This document shows, in pieces, positions 42,846 through 51,343 of a DNA stretch of 64,000 bases. The stretch lies in assembly GCA_964559535.1 (NCBI GenBank), contig CAZLIC010000008.1, positions 23,152-87,151 of the forward strand, read 5' to 3'. The notes under the pieces are model-generated. The model searched no databases. It saw only the letters and a list, made by a program, of their open reading frames with translations, and was not told where the DNA came from. Numbering within the stretch: position 1 is the first letter of the stretch; every line of letters starts with the position of its first letter. A program made the position numbers and the translations under genes. This stretch comes from CAZLIC01 sp964559535 (GTDB taxonomy: Bacteria; Pseudomonadota; Alphaproteobacteria; Rhodobacterales; Rhodobacteraceae).

Positions 42846-43967
42846 TCAAACAAGGATGTCGTTGCCGTTGAACTTGGCGCCATCGAAATTGCCGGCGTAG
42901 ATTTGCAACACGAAGTCGACACTGCCGTCGCCGTTGGTGTCGCCCTCAACCGTCAGTTCCGAAAGGTTGAACCGCACTTCGGCCACGCCAGTGACGCTGA
43001 AGGCGGCCTTGTTGATGAAGGTCAGGGCGACCTCGAAATCCGACATGTCGATCTTGTCCTCCAGATGGACGAAGTCCTCGATTCTTTCGTTGCCGCCGTA
43101 GGTGCCGATTTCGGCGGCCGCGCGGAAAACGAAGACGTCCTTGCCGCCGCCGCCATACAGGGTGTCCACGCCAAGGCCACCGATCAGCGTGTCGCTCCCT
43201 CTCTCGCCACCCATCCGATCGTTGCCGTCGCCGCCATCAAGAAGGTCGTGTCCACGCACACTGGTGTATCCGTCTCCGATAACCCCATCGTCCCCTGGTC
43301 CTGCATAGATACGGTCGCCATCATAGCCACCGTAGACCGTGTCACTGCCGCCACCCGAGTAAATTTTGTCCCGCCCAGCGTCGCCATCGATTAAATCATT
43401 GAGGCCTGCGGAGAAGACCTTGTCATTTCCGCTTCCTCCGAAAAGAGCCGCCTGCTGGCTGCGGTCCTGGTTCAGACCTTCGGCGGTCATCGTGATCTTG
43501 TCGTTGTCGTCGCCTCCATAGACAGAGTTGTCATCATTTCCCAGAATCCCGAAATCATCAGCCGTCAGATCAATGCGAATGACATCCCGTCCTGTCCCGC
43601 CGTAGATATCAAAATAGAAGAAGTCGGAACCAACAACCTCTCCATCCGAAAAGATCGTGTCATTTCCCGCGTCTCCGGACACCCGAATACCGACAAGAAC
43701 ATCATCATCATTCCCACCGAAGATGTTGGATTGGGAACCACCTACTTTGGTGCCAATGATCGTGTCGTTCCCATCCCCGCCGTATAGGCCACCGTTGCCG
43801 ACACCCATCCCCGCAATGCTGTCGTCCCCGGTGCCACCATAAATCGTATCGGTGTTTGCGCCCAGACTTCCGCCCAGCGTGTCGTTGCCGCCATAGCCGT
43901 AGATCAGGTCCGACCCGGTCGTTCCCGGAAGCGAGTCGGCATCGTCGGTCCCGTGAATGGTCGGCAT
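42846..43967 (-). CDS. RTX calcium-binding protein (hemolysin-type repeats)
   Basis: 373 residues. Nonapeptide repeats GGxGxDxxx run through most of the protein (for example YGGNDTLGG, GGDGNDTII, GGSGNDKVF, DGGDGNDRMG, GGGGKDVFVF). There is no N-terminal signal. The C-terminal region is the M10/serralysin-like type I secretion domain ending NGNDILV. It would be exported by a type I (HlyB/HlyD/TolC) system and fold in calcium outside. No such transporter is in the window. The central part is visibly AT-richer than its neighbours. An alternative ATG lies at 43988. Confidence 0.87.
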   Translation of the reverse strand: MPTIHGTDDADSLPGTTGSDLIYGYGGNDTLGGSLGANTDTIYGGTGDDSIAGMGVGNGGLYGGDGNDTIIGTKVGGSQSNIFGGNDDDVLVGIRVSGDAGNDTIFSDGEVVGSDFFYFDIYGGTGRDVIRIDLTADDFGILGNDDNSVYGGDDNDKITMTAEGLNQDRSQQAALFGGSGNDKVFSAGLNDLIDGDAGRDKIYSGGGSDTVYGGYDGDRIYAGPGDDGVIGDGYTSVRGHDLLDGGDGNDRMGGERGSDTLIGGLGVDTLYGGGGKDVFVFRAAAEIGTYGGNERIEDFVHLEDKIDMSDFEVALTFINKAAFSVTGVAEVRFNLSELTVEGDTNGDGSVDFVLQIYAGNFDGAKFNGNDILV

Positions 43968-44227
43968 CCCTGCGGCCCCCCTCAACATACATGAAACGCG
44001 AGTCTCTCACCGGCCCGCACCTCCTTCCAATACCACGCCCCCCCCGCCAAGCAAATTGACACAGGATGCCCAAGCTTCGGGAGGCTTTTGCGGCAACTTC
44101 GGCATGACAGGTCTCACTTGTTCCTTCGGACCTGCCCTGCCGCCCAACCCGGCGCCCCATAGCGACGGCACGGGTGGCAGACCTCGCCAAACCGTGCCAT
44201 AGCGGTGCCAAAAGCCGGAGACCTGCC

Positions 44228-45088
44228 ATGACCCGCACCGTCTATGTGAACGGAGAGTACCTGCCCGAGACCGAGGCGAAGGTGTCGGTGTTTGACCGCG
44301 GCTTCCTGATGGCCGACGGGGTGTACGAGGTGACGTCCGTGCTGGGCGGCAAGCTGGTGGATTTCGCCGGGCACATGGTGCGGCTGGACCGCAGCTTGCG
44401 CGAACTGGACATGCCGCGCCCCTGTTCCGACGATGATCTGCTGGCGATCCACCGCGACCTGGTGGCGCTGAACGGGATCGACGAGGGGATGATCTACCTG
44501 CAGGTCACCCGCGGCAATCCGGGCGACCGCAGCTTCCTGTTCCCGCCCGAGGGCACGCCGCCCACGCTGGTGCTGTTCACCCAGAACGTGCCGAATCTGA
44601 CCGATGCCCCGGCGGCGAAAACCGGGTTCCGCGTCATCAGCATTCCCGACTGGCGCTGGGCGCGGCGCGACATCAAGACGGTGCAGCTTCTGTACCCCTC
44701 GATGGCCAAGATGGCGGCGAAGAAGGCCGGGGTGGATGACAGCTGGTTCGTGGAAGACGGATTTGTCACCGAAGGCACCTCGAACAACGCCTACTTCGTG
44801 AAGGGCAACCGCATCGTCACCCGGCAACTGACCAACGACATCCTGCACGGCATCACCCGCGCCGCCGTGCTGCGCTTTGCCACCGAGGCACAGTTTGCCG
44901 TGGAAGAACGCCCCTTCACGGTGGCCGAGGCGCAAGAGGCCGACGAGGCGTTTTCGACCGCCGCCAGCATCTTCGTGATGCCGGTGGTGGAAATTGACGG
45001 GGTGAAGGTTGGCAGCGGCGCCCCCGGCCCGGTCGCCACCCGTCTGCGCGACATCTATATCGACGAGATGCGCAAGGCCGCGGTCTGA
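44228..45088 (+). CDS. dat: D-amino-acid aminotransferase (class IV PLP enzyme)
   Basis: 286 residues. The opening YVNGEYLPETEAKVSVFDRG and the PLP lysine in DIKTVQLLYPSMAK are typical, as is EGTSNNAYFV for the cofactor phosphate. It interconverts D-alanine and D-glutamate with their keto acids. The branched-chain enzyme IlvE is the main alternative, but the IKTVQLL type fits Dat. It is followed by azlCD, five bases after its stop. Confidence 0.87.
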   Translation: MTRTVYVNGEYLPETEAKVSVFDRGFLMADGVYEVTSVLGGKLVDFAGHMVRLDRSLRELDMPRPCSDDDLLAIHRDLVALNGIDEGMIYLQVTRGNPGDRSFLFPPEGTPPTLVLFTQNVPNLTDAPAAKTGFRVISIPDWRWARRDIKTVQLLYPSMAKMAAKKAGVDDSWFVEDGFVTEGTSNNAYFVKGNRIVTRQLTNDILHGITRAAVLRFATEAQFAVEERPFTVAEAQEADEAFSTAASIFVMPVVEIDGVKVGSGAPGPVATRLRDIYIDEMRKAAV

Positions 45089-45093
45089 GCGCA

Positions 45094-45792
45094 ATGCACG
45101 CGCCTTTCACCGCGGCAGGGCTGCGCCGCGGCATGCGCGACGGGTTGCCGCTGGGGGTCAGCATCTTCCTTTATGCGCTGGCCTTCGGGCTGGTGGCGGC
45201 CGAACTGCATTTTGCCATGGCGCAGGCTCTGGCCATGAGCGCCGCGGTCTATTCCGGGTCGGCCCAGTTGGCGGCGGCAAACCTGATCGGGTCGGGGCAG
45301 GTCACGCTGGCGGGGCTGGCGGCCACGGTGCTGCTGGTGAACGCCCGCTACATCCTGTTCGGCGCCACGCTGCGACCCTGGCTTTCACAGGCGCCGCCGG
45401 GGCCTGCGCTGGGCAGCCTGCTGCTTTTGGGTGATGCGAACTGGATGGTCACCATGCGCGCCATCGAAAAGGGTGAGCAGGACCGCGCCTATCTGGCGGG
45501 CACCGGCCTGCCGATGTTCGCCGGCTGGATGTCGGGCACGGCGCTGGGGCTGGTGTCGGGCGGGCTGATCCCCGACCCGCGCGCGCTGGCGGCCGACCTG
45601 ATGCTGCCCGCCTTTGCCATGGCCATGGTGGCCGCCATGCTGAAGGCACGCGCACCGGCACTGCCGGCTTTGGTGGGTGCTGTGGTGGCGCTGGCGGTGG
45701 GGCGGATGGCGGGCGCCGGATGGGGCACGGTTGCCGCAGGGCTGGCCGGGGCCACCACGGCGGCACTGCAAGCGCCGAGGTCCCGAAGATGA
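45094..45792 (+). CDS. azlC: AzlC-family branched-chain amino-acid exporter subunit
   Basis: 232 residues with about seven helices and the AzlC features GLPLGVSIFLYALAFGLVA and VYSGSAQLAAANLIGSG. With AzlD it exports branched-chain or related amino acids. It overlaps azlD by four bases and follows dat, so aminotransferase and exporter form one operon. Confidence 0.9.
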   Translation: MHAPFTAAGLRRGMRDGLPLGVSIFLYALAFGLVAAELHFAMAQALAMSAAVYSGSAQLAAANLIGSGQVTLAGLAATVLLVNARYILFGATLRPWLSQAPPGPALGSLLLLGDANWMVTMRAIEKGEQDRAYLAGTGLPMFAGWMSGTALGLVSGGLIPDPRALAADLMLPAFAMAMVAAMLKARAPALPALVGAVVALAVGRMAGAGWGTVAAGLAGATTAALQAPRSRR

Positions 45793-46088
45793 CGCCGGGT
45801 TTTCCCCTGATGTTGGCGGTCATGGCCGGAGCGGCACTGTTCTGCCGCTATGCCGGATACATTGCCATGCGCTGGATTCCGGCCACACCGCGGGTGGAAG
45901 CTGCCCTGCGCGCCACGCCCATGGCCGTGATGGCGGGCATTGCCGCCAATGCCGTGGCTGCCGGGTCGGTGACCGATGCCGTGGCGCTGGCAGCGGCAGC
46001 GGGGCTGGTGGTCGTGATGGGCAGCGACGTGGCCGCGGCGCTGGTGGCAGTGGGGCTGGCGGCAGCCATGCGCTGGGCGCTGGGCTAG
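45789..46088 (+). CDS. azlD: AzlD-family small subunit of the amino-acid exporter
   Basis: 99 residues with three helices. RYAGYIAMRWIP and MAVMAGIAANAVAAG match AzlD. It is the partner of the overlapping AzlC. It ends four bases from the convergent L,D-transpeptidase gene. Confidence 0.88.
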   Translation: MTPGFPLMLAVMAGAALFCRYAGYIAMRWIPATPRVEAALRATPMAVMAGIAANAVAAGSVTDAVALAAAAGLVVVMGSDVAAALVAVGLAAAMRWALG

Positions 46089-46092
46089 CGGT

Positions 46093-46620
46093 TCAGGGCC
46101 GGATCTCCACCACGGTGCCCACTCTGGCCACCTCCCAGATCTCCCGCATCTCGGCGTTGGTGACGGCAATGCACCCAGCAGTCCAGTCACCCGCCAGCCG
46201 CACCGCCTGCGGCAGTCCGTTCGGCTGGCCGTGGATCATGATGTCGCCGCCGGGGCTGAAACCGCCAGCGGCCGCCGCCGCGCGGTGACGGTCCTGCGGA
46301 TAATCGATGCCCAGTGACAGGTGGAACTTGCTGCGGTCATTGCGGCGGTCGATGCGGAACACGCCTTCGGGCGTGCGCCCGTCGCCTTCGCGCGTCTTGT
46401 CGCCCTGCGGGGCAAAGCCCAGCGCCACGGCATACTCCCGGACCGGCTGGCCGTCCCGCCACAGCGTCATTCGGCGCGCGGCCTTTTCCACAACGATGCG
46501 GTCCACCTCGCCCGCCAGTGGCGGCAAGCCCGGCACGGGCGGCGCCACAGGGCGCAGCCACACCGCCGCGGCCGCAAGGCCCAGCAGAAGCAGCAGCAGA
46601 AGGGTGGCCAGACGCTTCAT
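46093..46620 (-). CDS. L,D-transpeptidase family protein (YkuD)
   Basis: 175 residues. MKRLATLLLLLLLGLAAAAV is an N-terminal anchor. The YkuD domain has IMIHGQPNGLP (His) and DWTAGCIAVTN (nucleophile Cys). It is the second such enzyme in the window. Its ATG overlaps the stop of the MalY-type gene, an unusual pairing of cell-wall and sulfur-amino-acid functions. Confidence 0.88.
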   Translation of the reverse strand: MKRLATLLLLLLLGLAAAAVWLRPVAPPVPGLPPLAGEVDRIVVEKAARRMTLWRDGQPVREYAVALGFAPQGDKTREGDGRTPEGVFRIDRRNDRSKFHLSLGIDYPQDRHRAAAAAGGFSPGGDIMIHGQPNGLPQAVRLAGDWTAGCIAVTNAEMREIWEVARVGTVVEIRP

Positions 46621-47789
46621 TGCAGGTCGGCAAAGGCCTCGCGCAGGCGGTCAACGGCCGTGGCCACCACCGACCGCGGTGTGGCCAGGTTGAACCGCAG
46701 GCAGGTCTCGCCCCCGGTGCCGAAGGCCTCGCCATGGTTGGCGGCAATGCGCGCGCCCTTCTCGACCCGTGCGGTGAATTCGTCCTTGGCCATGCCGGTT
46801 CCGGCAAAATCCACCCAGGCCAGGTATGTGCCCTCCAGCCGCATCGACCGCACGCCGGGAATGGCGTTCATCCCGGCGTCGAACAGTTGCCGGTTGCCGT
46901 CCAGATAGGCCATCAGCGCGTCCACCCATACGGCCCCTTCGGGCGAATAGGCGGCGGTGGCCATGTGCATGCCAAAGGCATTGGGCGAAATGCCCCAGGC
47001 CATGTGCCGCGCGGCAAAGCGGGCGCGCAGCGCCATGTCGGGGATGATGACGTTGCCGATATGCGCGCCTGCGATGTTGAAGGTCTTGGTGGTGGCCGTC
47101 ATCATCACCGTGAAGGGCGCCGCATCGGGCGCGGCGATGGGCATCGGCACATGCCGCTGGCCCGGATAGACGAGGTCGTGGTGAATCTCGTCCGACACCA
47201 GCAGCAGGCCATGGCGCGCGCAGAAATCGGCGGTGGCGCGCAATTCGTCCGCCGTCCACACCCGCCCGCCCGGATTGTGCGGCGAACACAGCATCAGCAT
47301 CCGCTCGCGCCCGGTCATCAGGGTTTCCCAGCGGGCAAGGTCCATCTCGTGCCGACCGTCCTGCACGGCCAGCGGCAGTTCCCGCACCTCGCGCCCAGCG
47401 GCGCGGATCACCCGGGCAAAGGCGTGATACACCGGCGTCATCAGGCACACCGCGTCGCCCGGCGCCGTGAAGGCGTCCAGGCACAGCGAGGTGCCGTTGA
47501 CCAGACCATGCGTGGTGAAGACCGACTTCGGGTCAACCGTCCAGCCGTGCCGGGCCTGCATCCACCAACGGATCGCATGCAGATAGGCCCGGTCATCGCC
47601 GAAATAGCCGTACACGCCGTGCGCCGCCATGCGGTCCACCGCGGCCTGCACACAGGCGGGCGGGCGAAAGTCCATGTCGGCCACCCACATGGCAATACCG
47701 CCATAGGCGGGCACGCCATACATCGGCTCCATCATGTCCCACTTCGACGCATGGGTTCCGCGGCGTTCGATCACCTCGTCAAAGTTCAT
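46617..47789 (-). CDS. patB: MalY/PatB-type PLP C-S lyase (cystathionine beta-lyase)
   Basis: 390 residues, class I aminotransferase fold. The features are ADMDFRPPACVQAAVDRMAA, SPHNPGG, SDEIHHDL and the PLP lysine in TATTKTFNIAG, all in MalY/PatB order. It cleaves cystathionine or other C-S bonds to release thiols, pyruvate and ammonia. The start giving MNFDEVIERRGTHASKWD with GAGGG upstream is the family start. It is upstream of, and coupled to, the L,D-transpeptidase gene. Confidence 0.88.
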   Translation of the reverse strand: MNFDEVIERRGTHASKWDMMEPMYGVPAYGGIAMWVADMDFRPPACVQAAVDRMAAHGVYGYFGDDRAYLHAIRWWMQARHGWTVDPKSVFTTHGLVNGTSLCLDAFTAPGDAVCLMTPVYHAFARVIRAAGREVRELPLAVQDGRHEMDLARWETLMTGRERMLMLCSPHNPGGRVWTADELRATADFCARHGLLLVSDEIHHDLVYPGQRHVPMPIAAPDAAPFTVMMTATTKTFNIAGAHIGNVIIPDMALRARFAARHMAWGISPNAFGMHMATAAYSPEGAVWVDALMAYLDGNRQLFDAGMNAIPGVRSMRLEGTYLAWVDFAGTGMAKDEFTARVEKGARIAANHGEAFGTGGETCLRFNLATPRSVVATAVDRLREAFADLQ

Positions 47790-47864
47790 CTTGCCCTCGC
47801 TGTACCGAGCGGACCCTAAAGCAGCCGCGCAAGGGGGGGCAAGCACCGGCATGGCCGCGCCCGG

Positions 47865-48320
47865 TTACACCGGCAACCCGGCATCGGCCTTCAGCTGGTC
47901 CATCACGATCTGGCTTTGCACCCGCGCCACGGCGGGGTGCGGCAGCAGGCGGTGGTGCACCAGCGTGTTCAGCGCGGGCAGGTCGGTACACCACACGCGC
48001 AGCAGATAATCGGCCTCGCCTGTCAGCGTCCAGGCACTTACCACCTCGGGCAGGGTCGACAACAGACTGGCAAAACTGCGCGCGGCATCGGGGCTGTGGG
48101 CGGTCATCTGCACCTGAACGAAGGCCTGCACCGTCAGCCCCAGCCGGGCCGGGGACAGCCGTGCACCATAGCCGGTAATGAACCCCTCGGCCTCCAGCCG
48201 CTGGCGTCGGCGCGCGGCCTGGCTGGCCGACAGGTTCAGCACCACGCCCAGATCCAGCGCCGTGATCGCCGCGTTGCGCTGAACTTCGGACAGCAGTCGC
48301 GAATCGGTGTCGTCCAGCAT
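47865..48320 (-). CDS. Lrp/AsnC-family transcriptional regulator
   Basis: 151 residues. The N-terminal HTH (MLDDTDSRLLSEVQRNAA, then LSASQAARRRQRLEAEGFI) is followed by a RAM/AsnC sensor domain with GEADYLLRVW. It is divergent from hppD over 131 bp and upstream of malY-type genes on the same strand. It probably responds to an aromatic or other amino acid and controls hppD (inference). Confidence 0.9.
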   Translation of the reverse strand: MLDDTDSRLLSEVQRNAAITALDLGVVLNLSASQAARRRQRLEAEGFITGYGARLSPARLGLTVQAFVQVQMTAHSPDAARSFASLLSTLPEVVSAWTLTGEADYLLRVWCTDLPALNTLVHHRLLPHPAVARVQSQIVMDQLKADAGLPV

Positions 48321-48451
48321 GCGTATTCCTCGCGGCATTGGGTAGAAGTGTGCAGGATTCCCGCGTTCAGCGCCGATATCAAGCGGCAGAATGCGCACCC
48401 GGCGCGGCGGTTCGCTGTCAGTATGGCACCATCATCCGAACGGAGACCGAC

Positions 48452-49546
48452 ATGGGCCCCTTCCCGCACCACGCCCCGCGCGCCACCATCAGCCCTGAAA
48501 ACCCCGCGGGCACCGACGGATTTGCCTTTGTGGAATTTGCCCACCCCGAACCCGACGCGCTGCGTACCCTGTTCGGGCGCATGGGCTATGCGCTGACGGC
48601 ACGGCACAAGACCAAGGCCATCGAGCTGTGGCAGCAAGGCGACATCACCTATGTACTGAACGACGAACCCGGCAGCCATGCGCGGCAGTTTGTCGAGCAG
48701 CATGGCCCCTGCGCGCCATCGATGGGCTGGCGGGTGGTCGATGCAGCGCATGCCCTTGCCCATGCTGTGGCCAACGGTGCCACTCCATACGAGGGGCCAG
48801 GCAGGGCGCTGGACCTGCCGGCCATCGCGGGCATCGGCGGGTCGCTGTTGTACTTCACCGACCGCTATGGCGACACCAACCCCTTCGATGCCGAGTTCGA
48901 CTGGCTGGGCGCCCCGCAGCCGCGCGGCGTGGGTTTCCACTACCTTGACCACCTGACGCACAACGTGCACCGCGGCAACATGGACACCTGGTTCCGGTTT
49001 TACGAGCGGCTGTTCAACTTCCGCCAGATCCGGTTTTTCGACATCGAGGGCAAGTTCACAGGCCTGTTCAGCCGCGCCCTGACCAGCCCCTGCGGACGCA
49101 TCCGTATTCCGATCAACGAGGATCGGGGCGAGACGGGGCAGATCGTCGAGTATCTGAAGCGCTACAATGGCGAGGGTATCCAGCACATCGCGGTGGGCAC
49201 CGATGACATCTATGCCGCGACCGATGCGATAGCCGCGCGCGGGCTGAAATTCATGCCGAAGCCGCCGATGGCCTATTATGCGGCCAGCCACGACCGGGTG
49301 AAGGGGCACACCGAACCGGTGGCGCGCATGGCGCAGCACGGTATCCTGATTGACGGCGAAGGCGTGGTGGACGGCGGCGAGACGCGCATCCTGCTGCAGA
49401 TCTTCTCGAAGACGGTGATCGGGCCGATCTTCTTTGAGTTCATCCAGCGCAAAGGCGATGACGGCTTTGGCGAAGGCAACTTCCGCGCGCTGTTCGAATC
49501 GATCGAGGCCGACCAGATTGCACGCGGCGTGCTGAAGGCGGGGTGA
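48452..49546 (+). CDS. hppD: 4-Hydroxyphenylpyruvate dioxygenase
   Basis: 364 residues with two VOC domains. Iron ligands fall in DHLTHNVHRG (His), IQHIAVGTDD (His) and FFEFIQRKG (Glu). It converts 4-hydroxyphenylpyruvate to homogentisate in tyrosine catabolism. A CGGAGA ribosome-binding site precedes the start. Homogentisate dioxygenase and the later steps are not in the window. The adjacent Lrp-type gene is the likely regulator. Confidence 0.93.
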   Translation: MGPFPHHAPRATISPENPAGTDGFAFVEFAHPEPDALRTLFGRMGYALTARHKTKAIELWQQGDITYVLNDEPGSHARQFVEQHGPCAPSMGWRVVDAAHALAHAVANGATPYEGPGRALDLPAIAGIGGSLLYFTDRYGDTNPFDAEFDWLGAPQPRGVGFHYLDHLTHNVHRGNMDTWFRFYERLFNFRQIRFFDIEGKFTGLFSRALTSPCGRIRIPINEDRGETGQIVEYLKRYNGEGIQHIAVGTDDIYAATDAIAARGLKFMPKPPMAYYAASHDRVKGHTEPVARMAQHGILIDGEGVVDGGETRILLQIFSKTVIGPIFFEFIQRKGDDGFGEGNFRALFESIEADQIARGVLKAG

Positions 49547-49558
49547 TCGTTAACCCGG

Positions 49559-49882
49559 TCAGGCCGCAGCCACAGGACGCCCGCTGCCGAAGGCGCTGCG
49601 CGACCGGGCATAGGCGGCAACAATGCCGCTGACGTCCGGCACTGTGCCAGAGGTTGCCTGCAGTTCGGCCGCGCCGCACAACTGCGCCAGCGAATCGAAC
49701 CCGAGGTTCAGCGCGCTGCCCTTCAGCGAATGCAGCGCCGTGCCAAGGTCGGCCAGAACCAGGCCTTCCGACAGGCTGGCCACGGCCGCATCCGCCTCTT
49801 CCAGGAAAAGCGCGACGATCTCGTCGAAGTTTTCCTCACCGATCTCGGCTCTCAGGTCGTTCACGCGCGTCCAGTCGATCAT
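49559..49882 (-). CDS. Hpt-domain phosphotransfer protein
   Basis: 107 residues. The single Hpt four-helix domain carries the phospho-accepting histidine in HSLKGSALNLG (His51). The start is one of two adjacent ATGs (49882 or 49885) behind GAGAGGGG. It is divergent from a receiver-SpoIIE phosphatase gene across 145 bp and probably passes phosphate to that receiver. It is convergent with hppD. Confidence 0.82.
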   Translation of the reverse strand: MIDWTRVNDLRAEIGEENFDEIVALFLEEADAAVASLSEGLVLADLGTALHSLKGSALNLGFDSLAQLCGAAELQATSGTVPDVSGIVAAYARSRSAFGSGRPVAAA

Positions 49883-49918
49883 CATCCCCTCTCGCATTTC
49901 ACGGGTTCCGGGCCAGTT

Positions 49919-49943
49919 AGCGCCCGCGCGGTTAACGGGCGCT
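49919..49943. promoter_or_regulatory. Hairpin in the Hpt/REC-SpoIIE divergent promoter region
   Basis: An 8-bp perfect inverted repeat (AGCGCCCG / CGGGCGCT) with a nine-base loop containing GTTAA lies between the divergent starts. It could be an operator for a dimeric regulator. No known box is matched. Confidence 0.4.
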
Positions 49944-50027
49944 TGCCGCACGGGCTGTCACGCGCGAATGCGTGGGATTTTCGCGTTTCAGCATTGCTTA
50001 ACGCGGGGTCGGCATACCAGAGCGGAC

Positions 50028-51305
50028 ATGACCGAGCGCGCCCACTTCCGCCCCCACCCCATCTCTGGCGTTGCCGCCCTGTCGGCACGGCGCGTTCTCG
50101 TGGTCGATGACAGCCGGGCGCAGCGCCGCGTCGTGTCGCTGACGCTGGCGCGCGGCGGCTATGCAGTGACCGAGGCCGCCTCGGGCGAAGAAGCGCTGGC
50201 GCTATGCCGCCAGTACGATTTCGAGATCGTCCTGTCGGACTGGATGACCCAGGGCATGTCGGGCCTGGATTTCTGCCGCGCCTTCCGCGCCCTGCCACGG
50301 CAGTCCTACGGATACTTCATCCTGCTCACCTCGAAGTCCGGCAAGGCCGAGGTGGCCGACGGGCTGGATGGCGGGGCTGACGACTTTCTGTCCAAGCCGG
50401 TCAACGCGGACGAGCTTTTTGCCCGCTTGCGCGCGGGCGAACGCATCCTGGCCATGCATGCCGAGCTTGTGGAGAAAAACCGGCTGATCGGCAGCACGCT
50501 GGAAGAGTTGCAGAAGCTGTACGACGCGCTGGACAGTGACCTGATCGAAGCGCGCAAGCTGCAGCAGACCATGGTGCGCGACCGCCAGCAAACCTTTGCC
50601 GGGGGCCGTGCGACGCTGCTGTTGCGCCCTTCCGGCCGCGTCGGAGGAGACCTCGTCGGCTTCTTTCCGGTGAACCCGCGCCGCCTGGCGCTTTATGCCA
50701 TCGACGTGTCGGGGCACGGTGTTGCTTCGGCCATCATGACCGCGCGCCTGGCCGGGCTGATGCAGGGCGCCTCGCCGCGCCAGAACATCGCGGTGTCGAT
50801 GAACGGCTACGGCGATACCGATTCCTGGCCGCCCGAAATGGTGGCCCGGCGGCTCAACCGGCTGATGATCGAGGATCTGCAGGTCGAACAGTACTTCACC
50901 ATGGCCTATGCCGAGGTCGATCTGGTGTCGGGCCGGGTTCAACTGGTGCAGGCCGGGCACCCACACCCGGCGATCCTGCGGCGGGCCGGGTCGGTGGAGT
51001 TCATCGGTGATGGCGGCTTTCCGGTCGGCCTGATTCCCGGCGCCGAATTCCACCGCATCGAAACGCAGCTTCACCCGGGCGACCGGCTGTTCCTGATGTC
51101 GGACGGCATCACCGAATGTCCGGCGCCGGATGGCACGGAACTGGGCGAGGAGGGGTTGCGCGACCTGTTGCTGCAGCACATCGCGCTGGACGATGCGCCG
51201 CTGCTTGAATCGCTGGTCTGGCGCCTGTCCGAACGAATTGGCAGCGGCGCCTTTCCCGATGACGTGTCGGGCGTCCTGTTCCGCTTCACGGGCGCCGGTG
51301 GCTGA
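50028..51305 (+). CDS. Response regulator with PP2C/SpoIIE phosphatase output (RbaY/RsbU-like)
   Basis: 425 residues. The receiver domain (about 20-140) has the acidic pair Asp27/Asp28, phospho-acceptor Asp71 in LSDWMTQG, and Lys123 in LSKPV. A coiled-coil linker (about 145-185) leads to a SpoIIE/PP2C phosphatase domain with GGDLVGFF, DVSGHGVASA and MSDGITECPAPDG metal sites. Such proteins dephosphorylate an anti-anti-sigma (STAS) partner. The layout matches RbaY of Rhodobacter capsulatus as I recall it. No STAS or anti-sigma gene is adjacent. The Hpt gene next door probably phosphorylates the receiver. Confidence 0.88.
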   Translation: MTERAHFRPHPISGVAALSARRVLVVDDSRAQRRVVSLTLARGGYAVTEAASGEEALALCRQYDFEIVLSDWMTQGMSGLDFCRAFRALPRQSYGYFILLTSKSGKAEVADGLDGGADDFLSKPVNADELFARLRAGERILAMHAELVEKNRLIGSTLEELQKLYDALDSDLIEARKLQQTMVRDRQQTFAGGRATLLLRPSGRVGGDLVGFFPVNPRRLALYAIDVSGHGVASAIMTARLAGLMQGASPRQNIAVSMNGYGDTDSWPPEMVARRLNRLMIEDLQVEQYFTMAYAEVDLVSGRVQLVQAGHPHPAILRRAGSVEFIGDGGFPVGLIPGAEFHRIETQLHPGDRLFLMSDGITECPAPDGTELGEEGLRDLLLQHIALDDAPLLESLVWRLSERIGSGAFPDDVSGVLFRFTGAGG

Positions 51306-51306
51306 C

Positions 51307-51334
51307 CCCCGCGGCAGTCACGGCTGCCGCGGGG
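51307..51334. terminator. Bidirectional hairpin between convergent genes
   Basis: A perfect 11-bp stem (CCCCGCGGCAG / CTGCCGCGGGG) with a six-base loop begins just after the SpoIIE-type stop and ends nine bases before the creatinase stop. It has no T-run. Confidence 0.6.
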
Positions 51335-51343
51335 ACGCGAAGG

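Noticed and set aside
49911..50000. CtrA-type TTAA-N7-TTAA sites before the REC-SpoIIE gene
   Set aside because: Only single TTAA half-sites with wrong spacing (GTTAAC, CTTAACG) are present.
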